A stretch of DNA of 64,000 nucleotides from Brachybacterium kimchii (GTDB taxonomy: Bacteria > Actinomycetota > Actinomycetes > Actinomycetales > Dermabacteraceae). The translations under genes and the position numbers were made by a program. The notes under the pieces were generated by a model. That model was not told the DNA's origin. It did no database searches and saw nothing but the letters and a program-made list of their open reading frames with translations. Shown in pieces: positions 9,001-16,821 of this stretch (positions are counted from its first letter, which is position 1; the number at the start of each line of letters is the position of its first letter). Location: positions 1,054,001 through 1,118,000 of the forward strand of contig NZ_CP097218.1 in NCBI RefSeq assembly GCF_023373525.1, given 5' to 3'.

Positions 9001-9203
9001 CCTGGCAGATGCGCCGCGCGATCTTCCTGTGGCGCGGCCGCGAGGGCGACGTGTTGCCCGCCGACCGCATCGACCTGTACGCGGTCGCCGTGCTCGTGGA
9101 CGGCGACGAGGGGAGCGCCTCCGAGCTCGAGGAGAACTACCTGCGCGCGACCCGCCATGCGCGCACGGTCGCCGAGGAGATCATCTTCGGGGACGGCGAC
9201 TGA
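6066..9203 (+). CDS. glnE: Bifunctional glutamine synthetase adenylyltransferase/adenylyl-removing enzyme
   Basis: Adds AMP to, or removes it from, the regulatory tyrosine of glutamine synthetase in response to nitrogen status. At 1045 aa it has the two-fold architecture of GlnE: an N-terminal nucleotidyltransferase domain with GxxELNFISDVD (motif starting near residue 237), a helical linker, and a C-terminal domain with GAREMGYASDADVQFVF (starting near residue 766). Both domains keep the paired aspartates. Each domain repeats the LRPEG(K/R)(D/N)G motif and a following KLG(P/R)G(G/S) segment. The ATG overlaps the glnA2 stop as ATGA, so translation is coupled. The N-terminal ~25 residues are a Ser/Pro-rich variable tail. 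Confidence 0.96.
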   Translation: MTPQPPSPSPSSSAASSSAEPPSTTGALARLGFTRTDRVQRFLAEPALAGLGPRAAEAIGRVPDPDEAVLGLLRFAEASLEAGRERELGELLGSVGERGGPGERLIRVLGTSAALGDFLTRHPDRAVALHSDEDTLTLDAADVRARMLGAVGAVAGAEIPLASLSGREGRDALRIAYHERLLQIAAADVTAPDPVAIQPFVSASLADLAGASLEAALAIARTAVDDQESVRLAVLAMGKTGARELNFISDVDVVYVAAPAAEDVDERTMTAVGSALCRELARVCADRTGEGSLWQVDANLRPEGKDGELVRSLDSYRRYYQRWAESWEFQALLKARFVAGDAELGRAFEEMVEPWIWQAATRDGFVEDSRAMRRRVIAHIPHAEADRNIKLGPGGLRDVEFTVQLLQMVHGRTDESLHVRGTLPALERLGAGGYISRRHVVELDGAYRFLRTVEHRLQLHRMRRTQVLPTAEADLRRLARSVHIAPQDFRGVYERTRRRVRQLHEEIFYRPLLLTSSQLSDDEVRLSAESARARLAAIGYRDPRRAVDHIRALTEGISRRAAIQRQLLPALLEWFADGIDPDLGLLAFRRLSDTIGSAHWYLALLRDSGVAARRLTRVLSSSRFVGEQLEKVPEAVRWLGRDDTLRPLSREKLHEEFLAVIRRVDSIESAQDLLRRARLRELLRISMAHLLGLLDARAAARGLTDLAEAVLEAGLLVAYHAVARERGAIGEDVAPVRDDLELSARDLRERRSDPSRALGVEMALVAMGSFGAREMGYASDADVQFVFVDRGAGEQAGTIAVAIATQVQRILNAPSAGADMKVNADLRPEGRNGLLARSLDAWRDYYRRDALTWEKQALVRARVVVASRDLQEQIEAAMDLHRYPRGGLGEPARREIATMKARVESERLPRGTDPARHLKLGRGSMTDVEWVAQLLVLEHAHDVPELRSTTTLRILEEARHAELLTPRQQEDLTGAWTLAWQMRRAIFLWRGREGDVLPADRIDLYAVAVLVDGDEGSASELEENYLRATRHARTVAEEIIFGDGD

Positions 9204-9312
9204 TCGGACCCGTCCCGTCGGGATCGCGGGCGGGGCGGGGCGCGCACGGAGAGCGAGCACACATCCTCCGCTCGCCCGTCCACAGCGTCCCGCCCGCAGA
9301 CGGCCGACGCCG

Positions 9313-9318
9313 TACGCT
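9313..9318 (+). promoter_or_regulatory. Candidate -10 element upstream of the nuclease gene
   Basis: TACGCT, giving a leader of about 32 nt that ends in GAGGAG just before the ATG at 9357. Confidence 0.45.
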
Positions 9319-9356
9319 GAGCAGGGCCGTCCCGTCCGTCGTCCCTCCGAGGAGCC

Positions 9357-10283
9357 ATGACCACACCCAAGCTGAGCGAGCAGACCGCGCGCGGGCGCAT
9401 GTACCGCATCGAGCCGGACGGCAAGCCGGTCTATCCCTCGATCACCACGGTCGCCGGGATGCGCGCGAAGGACCATCTGCAGGGCTGGTACGCGACCATG
9501 GCCTCCAAGCGGGCGCTGGACATGTACGCCTGGCTGGACCGCAACCCCGATCGCGCCGCCTCCGAGATCTCCCGGGTCTCGCGCGATCGCTGGGCCACGC
9601 AGAAGCGCATCGCCGCGGCGGCCGAGGAGCACACCCGCATCGCCTCCGAGTTCGGCACCCTCGTGCATGCCGCCTGCGAGGAATGGGGGCGCGCCGGTGA
9701 GCGGCCGACGCCCGACCAGGTCTCCGCGATCGCCGAGGACATGCGCCGTGAGGACGGCGCCTTCGCGAGGGAGCCCAGCGCCGAGGACCTCCTCGCGCGC
9801 GCGGCGGTGCGCCTGGACGGCTACGGAAGGTTCCTCGAGGAGTTCCAGCCCGAGTTCGTCGAGGTCGAGCAGACGGTCGTCAACCACACCGTGGGCTACG
9901 CGGGCACCACGGACTGCATCGTCCGGGTCGGCGGCGCACTGCTGAGCGGCGACATCAAGACCTCGAAGAAGGTGCGCGGTGACTACGCGCTGCAGGGCGT
10001 CGCCGTCGTCAACGCCGAGGCGCTGCTCGACGAGGACGGCACCGTGCGCGAGATGCCCGAGCTCACGGGTGCGTTCATCATCCATCTCCCCGAGGCCGGC
10101 GGATACTCCGTCGTCCCGCTGAAGACGGGCCCCGAGGAGTTCGAGGCCTTCACGGCGCTGCGCCGCATCTGGGCCTTCGAGGCCGACGACTGCGTCCTCG
10201 AGACCTGCAGCCAGCCCCAGCAGCTGCTGGTCTCGCTGCTGAAGTCCAAGGGCGGGCTCGGCGGGATCGACGCCCTCGGCTGA
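9357..10283 (+). CDS. PD-(D/E)XK nuclease-like protein (RecB/phage-exonuclease type), orphan
   Basis: A 308-aa soluble protein with a complete PD-(D/E)XK pattern in the order seen in RecB-like and phage exonucleases: H104 (GTLVH), E171 (EVEQTV), D186 (GTTDCIV), D199-x-K201 (GDIKTSK) and Y210xxQ213 (DYALQG). The N-terminus has a PSITTV segment also seen in phage Cas4/exonuclease-like proteins. All catalytic positions are intact, so activity on DNA ends is plausible. It stands alone, between glnE and a convergent response regulator, with no recombinase, Cas or phage gene nearby. GAGGAG precedes the ATG. Substrate and role unknown. Confidence 0.82.
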   Translation: MTTPKLSEQTARGRMYRIEPDGKPVYPSITTVAGMRAKDHLQGWYATMASKRALDMYAWLDRNPDRAASEISRVSRDRWATQKRIAAAAEEHTRIASEFGTLVHAACEEWGRAGERPTPDQVSAIAEDMRREDGAFAREPSAEDLLARAAVRLDGYGRFLEEFQPEFVEVEQTVVNHTVGYAGTTDCIVRVGGALLSGDIKTSKKVRGDYALQGVAVVNAEALLDEDGTVREMPELTGAFIIHLPEAGGYSVVPLKTGPEEFEAFTALRRIWAFEADDCVLETCSQPQQLLVSLLKSKGGLGGIDALG

Positions 10284-10329
10284 TCCGCCCGCGCCCGGTC
10301 GGCGGCCGGCGGCGTCCCCTCACCCCCGC

Positions 10330-10953
10330 TCAGCCGTCGGGCCGCAGGATCCCTCGCGCCCGCGCTCTGGCGACCGCGTCGGTGCGGCTGCCCGCCCCGA
10401 GCTTGTCGAAGACGTGCACGAGGTGCGTCTTGACCGTCGCCTGGGACAGGAACATCTCGGCGGCGATCTGCGCGTTCGTGCGGCCCGCGGCCACCAGCAG
10501 CAGCACCTCCCGCTCCCTCTCGCTGAGCGCCTCGGGTCCCGTGGGGTCCAGGCGGGAGCGCACCCGCTCGTCGACCACCCGGGAGCCGAGCGCGGCGCGC
10601 CGCACCGCGGTCGCCAGCTCCTCGGGCGAGGAGTCCTTGAGCAGGTAGCCGGAGGCTCCCGCCTCCATCGCCTCGAGCACGTCCTGGTCGTTGTCGTAGG
10701 TGGTGAGCACGACGACGGCGGGCGGGTCCTCCACCGCCCGCAGATCGGGGATCACGGCGCTGCCGCGCAGACGGCTCGTCGTGAACTGCAGGTCCAGGAG
10801 CACCACGTCGACGTCACCGCGCCGGGCACGGTCACGGGCGGCCTCGGGGGAGTCGGCCTCGGCGACCACCTGCAGGTCCTCGTGCGCGTCGAGCACCCAG
10901 ACCAGGCCGCGGCGGACGATCGCGTGGTCGTCGGCCACCAGGATCCGGATCAT
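10330..10953 (-). CDS. NarL/LuxR-family response regulator
   Basis: A 207-aa DNA-binding response regulator. The receiver domain has the acidic pair D8-D9, phospho-acceptor D54 (VVLLDLQF), the LTTYD switch threonine and the LLKDSS lysine; the C-terminal domain (about 140-205) is a LuxR-type helix-turn-helix (LSEREREVLLLVAAGRTNAQIAAEMFLSQATVKTH region). It overlaps the histidine kinase gene by 4 nt, so the two are a cognate pair. Target genes cannot be read from the sequence; the flanking orphan nuclease and glnA are neighbours but on separate transcripts. Confidence 0.95.
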   Translation of the reverse strand: MIRILVADDHAIVRRGLVWVLDAHEDLQVVAEADSPEAARDRARRGDVDVVLLDLQFTTSRLRGSAVIPDLRAVEDPPAVVVLTTYDNDQDVLEAMEAGASGYLLKDSSPEELATAVRRAALGSRVVDERVRSRLDPTGPEALSEREREVLLLVAAGRTNAQIAAEMFLSQATVKTHLVHVFDKLGAGSRTDAVARARARGILRPDG

Positions 10954-12236
10954 CGCTGCTCTCCCTCCTCGTTCGTCGTCCGCTCGTCGTGCCCGTCGGC
11001 TGCGCCTGCGCGCGTCGGCGGTGCGCCGAGCGGCACGCGGACCTGCACCGCCGTCCCCTCACCGGGGGCGCTCTCGAGGGCCATGGCGCCTCCGAGCGCC
11101 CGGGCGCGCGCCCTCACCGTGCGCAGCCCGAAGCCCTCGGCGGCTCCCTCGGGACTCCCCGGCGCCATCCCCACGCCGTCGTCGACCACGTCGAGGACCA
11201 GGTCGCCGTCCTGCACGGAGAGCGTCGCGACGGCGCGGGCGGCGTCGGCGTGCTGGAGGACGTTGCCCAGCAGCGAGCGCAGGATCCGCTCGAGGCCGCT
11301 CGCGGTGCGCTCCGGCACGAGGCCCGGCGTCCCGGGGTCGAGCTCGCAGCGGAGGGAGACGACGGGAGAGGCTCCTGCCGCGGGCGCCGACTCATCGATC
11401 ACGGCGCGCAGGCGCTCCTCGAGGCCCATGCCCTCGCGCTCGTCGGCCGCGTCCTGGTCGACGAAGGAGCGGGTCTGCCGGCTCGTGAGCGCGGCCGTCC
11501 TCCGGGCCTCGCCCAGGTGTCCGAGGGCAGTGGGGGAGTCACCGCCCTCGAGCGCGGTGCGCGAGGCGTCCAGCAGCATCTGGATGGACAGCGCCGACTG
11601 CGCGACGGTGTCGTGCAGCTCGCGGGCGATGCGCGTGCGCTCCTCCGCGCGGGCCGCCTCGCGCTGGGTGCGCGCGAGATCCTCCTGCGCGGCGAGGAGA
11701 TCGCGCGCGAGGCGGGTCCGCTCGTCGATCTCCTCCTGGAGGGCGCGCACCGCGAGCACCACCGCGAGTGCCACGAGGGCGCCGATCACGGGGCCCACGA
11801 CGCCCGCGACCGGAAGTGCGCCCTGCCAGGCGGCGAACCCTCCGACGGCGATCGCCGTGACCAGGACGAGGCCCACGATCCCGCCGGCGAGCGGCAGAGC
11901 GTAGAGGACGGCGAAGTCGAGTCCGAAGGCGATCCACGTCGCATCGGGGGTGAGGGCGAGGCACGCGGCCCAGGCGAGGACCGCGGGCAGGAGATGGCCG
12001 AGCGCTCGCCACGATCCGCGGTGGTCGGCGCCGCGCCCGGCGGTCCGGCGAGCCCCGATCGAGTAGACGCTCACGAGCACGAGCAGCAGCACCAGGCGGG
12101 CCAAGGCGCTCGCGGAGGGCAGATCGCCCAGGGTGCGCAGGGCGACGACCACCACGAGCAGGTAGAGCAGCACGTGCACGAGCCAGCGCAGGGCGAGCGC
12201 GTACGGGGTGCGTGAGGGCAGGACGCGCTCGGGCAT
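10950..12236 (-). CDS. Sensor histidine kinase, HisKA_3 type
   Basis: A 428-aa membrane kinase partnered with the response regulator it overlaps. Five to six hydrophobic segments span about residues 17-165, with no large external sensor domain, then a coiled linker, the HisKA_3 motif RIARELHDTVAQS with phospho-acceptor H208, and a HATPase_c domain with a degenerate N-box (GNVLQHADAA), DVVDDGVGMAP (G1) and GFGLRTVRARARALGG (G2). The architecture resembles DesK/LiaS-type kinases that sense within the membrane (family knowledge). ATG 12236 is preferred over upstream frames because TACGAT lies exactly 6 nt before it and there is no SD. Confidence 0.93.
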   Translation of the reverse strand: MPERVLPSRTPYALALRWLVHVLLYLLVVVVALRTLGDLPSASALARLVLLLVLVSVYSIGARRTAGRGADHRGSWRALGHLLPAVLAWAACLALTPDATWIAFGLDFAVLYALPLAGGIVGLVLVTAIAVGGFAAWQGALPVAGVVGPVIGALVALAVVLAVRALQEEIDERTRLARDLLAAQEDLARTQREAARAEERTRIARELHDTVAQSALSIQMLLDASRTALEGGDSPTALGHLGEARRTAALTSRQTRSFVDQDAADEREGMGLEERLRAVIDESAPAAGASPVVSLRCELDPGTPGLVPERTASGLERILRSLLGNVLQHADAARAVATLSVQDGDLVLDVVDDGVGMAPGSPEGAAEGFGLRTVRARARALGGAMALESAPGEGTAVQVRVPLGAPPTRAGAADGHDERTTNEEGEQR

Positions 12237-12242
12237 GCAGCG

Positions 12243-12248
12243 ATCGTA
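12243..12248 (-). promoter_or_regulatory. -10 element of a probable leaderless promoter (histidine kinase)
   Basis: TACGAT followed by 6 nt and then the ATG at 12236, with no Shine-Dalgarno sequence. Transcription should begin at or next to the A of the start codon. Confidence 0.65.
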
Positions 12249-12282
12249 TCCAGTGCACGCCCCGCTCATCGCACCCGGACGT

Positions 12283-12332
12283 GACGAACCGGCCCCCGAC
12301 ATGCGTCGCCGCAGGTCGAGGGCCGGTTCGTC
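12283..12332 (-). terminator. Terminator of glnA
   Basis: gacgaaccggccc (12283-12295) pairs with gggccggttcgtc (12320-12332), a 13-bp stem with a 24-nt loop, about 20 nt after the glnA stop in the direction of glnA transcription. Confidence 0.75.
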
Positions 12333-12352
12333 AGATCACCGCAGGGGTCGGC

Positions 12353-13783
12353 TCAGATGTCGTAGTAGAGCTCGAACTCGAAGGGGTGCGGGCGGAAGCG
12401 GAACGGGTCGATCTCGTTCTCGCGCTTGTAGCTGATCCAGGTCTCGATGAGGTCCTGGGGGAACACGTCGCCCTCGGTGAGGTACTCGTGATCCGCCTCG
12501 AGGGCGTCCAGGGCGGCGCCGAGGGACTCGGGCAGCTGCTTGATCTGCGCGTGCTCCTCCGGAGGCAGCTCGTAGAGGTCCTTGTCGATCGGCTCCGGCG
12601 GCTCGATGCGGTTGCGGATGCCGTCCAGGCCCGCCATCAGCTGCGCGGCGAAGGACAGGTACGGGTTCGCCGACGGGTCGGGCGCGCGGAACTCCAGGCG
12701 CTTGGCCTTCGGGGAGGTGCCGGTCACCGGGATGCGGATCGCGGCCGAGCGGTTGCGCGCCGAGTAGACCATGTTCACGGGCGCCTCGAAGCCGGGCACC
12801 AGACGCTTGAAGGAGTTCACCGTGGGGTTGGTGAAGGCCACGAGCGAGGGGGCGTGCTCGATGAGGCCGCCGATGTACCAGCGGGCAAGGTCCGAGAGGC
12901 CGCCGTAGCCGCGCTCGTCGTAGAACAGCGGCTCGCCGTCCTTCCACAGCGACTGGTGGGTGTGCATGCCCGAGCCGTTGTCGCCGAACAGGGGCTTGGG
13001 CATGAAGGTGGCGGTCTTGCCGTTCTCCCAGGCCGAGTTCTTGATGACGTACTTGAACTTCATGACGTCGTCCGCGGCCTTGCGCAGCGTGTCGAAGGTG
13101 TAGTTGACCTCCTGCTGGCCGGCGGTGCCCACCTCGTGGTGCGCGCGCTCGACGTTCAGGCCGACCTCGTGCAGGCGCACGACCATCTCGTCGCGCAGGT
13201 CCGCCATCTGGTCGTTGGGGGAGACCGGGAAGTACCCGCCCTTGACGCGGGTCTTGTAGCCCTGGTTGCCGCCGAAGTCCGACTCGTCGCGGTCGGAGTT
13301 CCACGAGGCCTCGTCCGAGTCGATGTGGTAGCTCGCGCCCTGCATCTCGGTCTTGAAGCGGATGTCGTCGAAGATGTAGAACTCCGCCTCGGCCGCGAAG
13401 AACGCGGTGTCGGCGATGCCCGTCGAGCGCATGTACTCCTCGGCCTTGGTGGCGACGGTGCGCGGGTCGCGCGAGTACGGCTCATCGGTGAACGGGTCGA
13501 CGATCGAGAAGTTGATGACGAGCGTCTTGCGCTCGCGGAAGGGATCCACGTACGCGGTGTCGAGATCCGGCACGAGCTTCATGTCCGACTCGTGGATCGC
13601 CTGGAAGCCGCGGATCGACGAGCCGTCGAAGAGCTGGCCGGTCGCGATGGCGTCCTCGTCGAAGGTGCTCGCCGGCACGTTGAAGTGCTGCATCACACCG
13701 GGGAGGTCGCAGAAGCGGATGTCGACGAACTCGACGCCCTCCTCCTCGATGAACTTGATGGCCTCACTGGGATTGCTGAACAC
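12353..13783 (-). CDS. glnA: Glutamine synthetase, type I beta (GlnA1)
   Basis: Main ammonia-assimilating enzyme, a dodecamer in the cytoplasm. The 476-aa length is standard. Visible motifs: [29 protein letters not shown], the [12 protein letters not shown] active-site loop, [10 protein letters not shown] and [19 protein letters not shown]. The adenylylation motif DLYELPPEE carries a tyrosine near residue 404, so this paralogue, unlike GlnA2, is the expected GlnE substrate. The GTG at 13783 ([12 protein letters not shown]) is chosen over the ATG at 13810 because GGAGGA lies just before it and the family starts at this motif. Confidence 0.96.
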   Translation of the reverse strand: MFSNPSEAIKFIEEEGVEFVDIRFCDLPGVMQHFNVPASTFDEDAIATGQLFDGSSIRGFQAIHESDMKLVPDLDTAYVDPFRERKTLVINFSIVDPFTDEPYSRDPRTVATKAEEYMRSTGIADTAFFAAEAEFYIFDDIRFKTEMQGASYHIDSDEASWNSDRDESDFGGNQGYKTRVKGGYFPVSPNDQMADLRDEMVVRLHEVGLNVERAHHEVGTAGQQEVNYTFDTLRKAADDVMKFKYVIKNSAWENGKTATFMPKPLFGDNGSGMHTHQSLWKDGEPLFYDERGYGGLSDLARWYIGGLIEHAPSLVAFTNPTVNSFKRLVPGFEAPVNMVYSARNRSAAIRIPVTGTSPKAKRLEFRAPDPSANPYLSFAAQLMAGLDGIRNRIEPPEPIDKDLYELPPEEHAQIKQLPESLGAALDALEADHEYLTEGDVFPQDLIETWISYKRENEIDPFRFRPHPFEFELYYDI

Positions 13784-14098
13784 GTCTCCTCCATCCGCAT
13801 GCTCCCGCATGCGCTGCTGAACCCCTGGGGGCGGTCACCGGACGACGCGCGCGATGCTGACCGCCGTCCTGGATCGCGGCGGACCGCGACCCTGCTCCCC
13901 TAAGTCTAGGACGCGCGCCCGAGAGGTCCCCGCGCCCGCCGGAGGGCCCGACGGCGCCGCGGACCGGCGTCGGCACAGCGGCCGACCGGCCCTGCGGACG
14001 GGTCGACGCGCCCTCGCAGCGGTCCCCGTGGCCGCTCTCACGGCCTCGCGAGCGCGTGCGCGCGCCGCCCTCGGAGAGGAGTTCAGTAGGCTGGGGCG
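13784..14098. promoter_or_regulatory. Divergent control region between glnA and the RDD gene
   Basis: About 315 bp without a gene. On the minus strand TAGACT (13903-13908) is the best glnA -10, giving a leader of about 110 nt. That leader holds a 7-bp hairpin made of two GCATGC palindromes (13796-13813) right before the glnA SD, and a second small hairpin near 13874-13889. On the plus strand the RDD gene has its own -10 at 14087. I see no clear GlnR or AmtR operator. Confidence 0.5.
14087..14092 (+). promoter_or_regulatory. -10 element of a probable leaderless promoter (RDD gene)
   Basis: TAGGCT, then exactly 6 nt, then the GTG start at 14099. GGAGAGGAG occurs upstream of the -10, so it would not be in the message. 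Confidence 0.7.
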
Positions 14099-14533
14099 GT
14101 GATCGAACGCAAGGATCTGGGCGCCTGGCTCGAGGGCCCGCCGGTGGATGCCGAGTACGTCCCCGGCTCCCGTCTGGGGCTTCCGGCCGAGGGCTCGGGA
14201 TCGGTCGCGCCGTTCGGTCGCCGCGTGCTCTCGCTGCTGATCGACTGGGGGCTGTGCCTGCTGGTCTCGCAGCTCACCGCGAAGGGCGCGCCGATGGCCA
14301 CGCTCGCCCTCTTCGCTGCGGAGAACATCCTGCTCATCAGCCTCTTCGGCCTCACCGTCGGACAGCTCGTCATGCGTGTGCGCGTCACGCCGGTCGCGGG
14401 CCGGATGCCGATCCTCGTGCGCTCCCTCCTGCGGACCGCGCTGCTGCTCCTGGTGATCCCGGGGATCATCTGGAACCGCGATCGCCAGCCCCTGCACGAC
14501 GTCGCCGCGGCGACGGCCGTCGTCCGCGCCTGA
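14099..14533 (+). CDS. RDD-domain membrane protein
   Basis: A 144-aa protein with the RDD layout: FGRRVLSLLIDWGLCLLV (Arg-Arg...Asp in the first membrane helix), a second helix around LFAAENILLISLFGLTVGQLV and a third around LLLVIPGIIWN, ending in the QPLHDVAAAT motif. Function of this family beside glnA is unknown; the glnA-RDD-DUF4191-lipA order is conserved in mycobacteria (Rv2220-Rv2218 region), so it is an old neighbourhood. GTG start from the leaderless promoter spacing. Confidence 0.9.
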   Translation: MIERKDLGAWLEGPPVDAEYVPGSRLGLPAEGSGSVAPFGRRVLSLLIDWGLCLLVSQLTAKGAPMATLALFAAENILLISLFGLTVGQLVMRVRVTPVAGRMPILVRSLLRTALLLLVIPGIIWNRDRQPLHDVAAATAVVRA

Positions 14534-14982
14534 CAGAGCCTTCGACCCCCGGTGCCGACCCGGGGGCGCGACCGCGATGCCGCGCAGCCGGCGTGGACGC
14601 CCGCGTGTCCGTCACGGCACCGGCGAGGACGGGGGAGGGCGCAGCCGTCCTCCGCTCACCCCGCCCTCACGCGCTCGGCGCGGTCCTCCCGACACTCGCG
14701 ACCCGGCCCCCTCGCTGCCCACCAGCCGCCGGAATCAACGCCCTGACCTGCACTTCCATTCACATCACGTTTGGATAACGAATATCACGGAACGGTAACG
14801 GCCTCGGCGCGGGCCGATCACGACTGGCCCGGCGGACGACGCGGCACGGCGTTCGCGGCCTCACGCTCCCTCACGGCACGCGAACGCCCCCGCCGTCCGT
14901 GCAGTCGTGGACGGCAGGGCGGCGGGGGGGGGGGCGGGTGGTCGCGGGACGCGCTCGGACGTGAGCGCCGAGGCGGGAGGGC
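14534..14982. other. Empty 449-bp convergent gap with AT-rich repeat element and G11 tract
   Basis: No convincing gene lies between the RDD gene and the convergent DUF4191 gene. Two features stand out. Around 14755-14800 base composition drops well below the surroundings and contains ATAACG (14775-14780), GGAACG (14789-14794) and GTAACG (14795-14800), like tandem operator half-sites. At 14924-14934 there is an uninterrupted run of 11 G. A 30-codon minus-strand frame beginning near 14757 is too short to defend. Confidence 0.5.
14892..14915 (-). terminator. Candidate terminator of the lipB-lipA-DUF4191 unit
   Basis: gccgtcc (14892-14898) pairs with ggacggc (14909-14915), 7 bp with a 10-nt loop, about 70 nt after the DUF4191 stop on the minus strand. 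Confidence 0.35.
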
Positions 14983-15717
14983 TCAGCGCCCTCCGCGCAT
15001 CATGGCCTTCTTGCTCACGCCGCGGGTGCGCGTGGGATCGATGCCCTTGGGGACCGCGGTGCGCAGCGAGGGCGTGAGGGCCGCGAGGCGCTTGCCCACG
15101 GCAGCGGACTCGTCCTTGGTGAGCGTCTTCTTCATGCGCGTCAGGTACGAGGGGAGCTTGTGCAGCGGGGTCTGGTCCTCGCCGTCGCCCACGACGATCC
15201 GGTGGATCGGGATCGGCTCGTTGTTCAGCACGCGCTTGACCCGACGGGTCTCCTTCTCGAGCATCCGCATCGAGGGGCCCGAGCCGTCCTCGGCGACGAT
15301 CGCGACGCCTGCGCGGCCGGAGGCGCGGAAGATCATCTTCTGCGAGCGCGGGTCCATCTGCACGGGCTCCTCCTCGACGTTCCAGCCGCGGCGGATGGAC
15401 TGCATGGCCGCGAGCGGAGCGCCGGACTGGCCCTTGATCCGGTTGAACGCGGCGGACTCCGCCTTGCGCGCGAGGATGAACATCGCGGCGAGCAGACCCA
15501 CGGCGATGCCCAGGAAGATCCCGTACCAGACCATGCCCAGGATGAGCTTGCTGAGGATCGTCAGCACGAGGATCGAGACGACCAGCGCGCCGATCATCCA
15601 GGGCAGGGTCGAGCGGTCGGCCTCCTGGGTGACCTTGAAGACCTCCACCATCTGCTTGATGCGGCCCTGCTTCTTGGGCTTCGCCGCGGTGGCGTCCGTG
15701 TCCTTGGTGCGTGCCAT
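14983..15717 (-). CDS. DUF4191 membrane protein
   Basis: A 244-aa protein with a basic N-terminus, two adjacent membrane helices (about residues 39-60 and 64-83) and a large cytoplasmic C-terminal region containing IKGQSGAPLAAMQSIRRGW and FRASGRAGVAIVAEDG. This is the DUF4191 family found next to lipA in most actinobacteria; its function is unknown, though the linkage suggests something tied to lipoylation or membrane-associated metabolism. It starts 20 nt after lipA with an AGGAAG SD, so it is co-transcribed. Confidence 0.92.
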   Translation of the reverse strand: MARTKDTDATAAKPKKQGRIKQMVEVFKVTQEADRSTLPWMIGALVVSILVLTILSKLILGMVWYGIFLGIAVGLLAAMFILARKAESAAFNRIKGQSGAPLAAMQSIRRGWNVEEEPVQMDPRSQKMIFRASGRAGVAIVAEDGSGPSMRMLEKETRRVKRVLNNEPIPIHRIVVGDGEDQTPLHKLPSYLTRMKKTLTKDESAAVGKRLAALTPSLRTAVPKGIDPTRTRGVSKKAMMRGGR

Positions 15718-15737
15718 GGTTCTTCCTAAATGAGGTG

Positions 15738-16760
15738 TCAGCCCGCCTGCGCGGCGGACATGCGAGCGACCACGCTCGCCGCCTCCTGCCGGGCGGGGGT
15801 GTCCTGGTCGAGGTGCCGGAGGTTCTCGGGGATCTCGCGGCCGAGCTTCTTCATCGCCTGCGCCCACAGTCGGCCCGAGCGGTACGAGGAGCGCACCATC
15901 GGCCCCGCCATGACGCCGAGGAATCCCATCTCCTCGGCCATCTCGGAGAGTTCGACGAACTCCTGGGGCTTGAGCCAGCGGTCGATGGGGTGGTGCAGCT
16001 TCGAGGGGCGCAGGTACTGCGTGATCGTGATGATGTCGCAGCCGGCGTCGTGCAGGCTCTGCAGGGAGTCGACGACCTCGTCGGGCGTCTCGCCCATGCC
16101 GAGGATCAGGTTCGACTTCGTGATCATGCCGGCCGACTTCGCCATCGAGAGCACCGAGAGGCTGCGCTCGTAGCGGAAGGCCGGGCGGATCTGCTTGAAG
16201 ATCCGCGGCACGGTCTCGAGGTTGTGCGCGAAGACCTCGGGGCGCGCGTCGAAGACCTTCTGCAGCGCCGTGTCCGAGCCCTTGATGTCGTCGATCAGCA
16301 GCTCGACCCCGCAGCCGGGGTTCAGGGCGTGCACCTGCGTGCAGGTCTCGGCGAACAGCCCGGCGGCGCCGTCGGCCAGGTCGTCGCGGGCCACGCCCGT
16401 GATGGTCGAGTAGCGCAGGCCCATCTCCTTGACGGACTCGGCGACCTTGAAGGGCTCCATCGGATCCAGCGGATCGGGCTTGCCCGTCGCGATGTCGCAG
16501 AAGTCGCAGCGCCTCGTGCAGCGATCACCGCCGATGAGGAACGAGGCCTCGCGGTCCTCCCAGCACTCGAAGATGTTGGGACAGCCCGCCTCCTCGCACA
16601 CGGTGTGCAGGCCGCGGCCGTGCACCCGCTTCTTCATGGCGGTGTACTCCGGGCCCATCACGGCGCGGGTCTTGATCCACTCGGGCTTGCGCTCGATGGG
16701 GGTCTCGGCGTTGCGTGCCTCGACGCGGAGCAGACGGCGTCCCTCGGGAGCGATCGTCAC
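15738..16760 (-). CDS. lipA: Lipoyl synthase
   Basis: Radical-SAM enzyme that inserts two sulfurs into the octanoyl group carried by lipoyl domains. The 340-aa protein has both iron-sulfur cluster motifs: the auxiliary cluster C55-x4-C60-x5-C66 and the radical-SAM cluster C81-x3-C85-x2-C88 (CTRRCDFC), plus the C-terminal RSSYRSG serine motif that ligates the auxiliary cluster. GTG start with a strong GGAGGAGGA SD. Downstream of lipB and near sucB/lpdA, whose products need the cofactor. Confidence 0.97.
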   Translation of the reverse strand: MTIAPEGRRLLRVEARNAETPIERKPEWIKTRAVMGPEYTAMKKRVHGRGLHTVCEEAGCPNIFECWEDREASFLIGGDRCTRRCDFCDIATGKPDPLDPMEPFKVAESVKEMGLRYSTITGVARDDLADGAAGLFAETCTQVHALNPGCGVELLIDDIKGSDTALQKVFDARPEVFAHNLETVPRIFKQIRPAFRYERSLSVLSMAKSAGMITKSNLILGMGETPDEVVDSLQSLHDAGCDIITITQYLRPSKLHHPIDRWLKPQEFVELSEMAEEMGFLGVMAGPMVRSSYRSGRLWAQAMKKLGREIPENLRHLDQDTPARQEAASVVARMSAAQAG

Positions 16761-16790
16761 GCGTTCCTCCTCCGTTCGCGGTGTCGGTCC

Positions 16791-16796
16791 AGTCTA
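16791..16796 (-). promoter_or_regulatory. Candidate -10 element for lipA
   Basis: TAGACT in the lipB-lipA gap on the minus strand gives a short leader of about 24 nt that contains the lipA SD. lipA-DUF4191 may therefore have its own promoter as well as read-through from lipB. Confidence 0.5.
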
Positions 16797-16821
16797 GTGG
16801 CGCGCGCGCCGCGCGGCCGCG

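Noticed and set aside
6015..10085. A 1356-codon open frame on the minus strand opposite glnE
   Set aside because: It is antisense to the conserved glnE and nuclease genes; its translation is Arg/Gly/Ala/Val low-complexity typical of high-GC shadow frames and has no family motif.
14577..14798. A 73-codon plus-strand frame in the empty gap
   Set aside because: Starts inside the RDD downstream region, Arg/Pro-rich, no SD or conserved motif.
14771..15733. TTG-started frame beginning at the AT-rich repeats
   Set aside because: Mostly antisense to DUF4191, which has a clear family identity; the unique part encodes Gly/Arg low complexity through the G tract.
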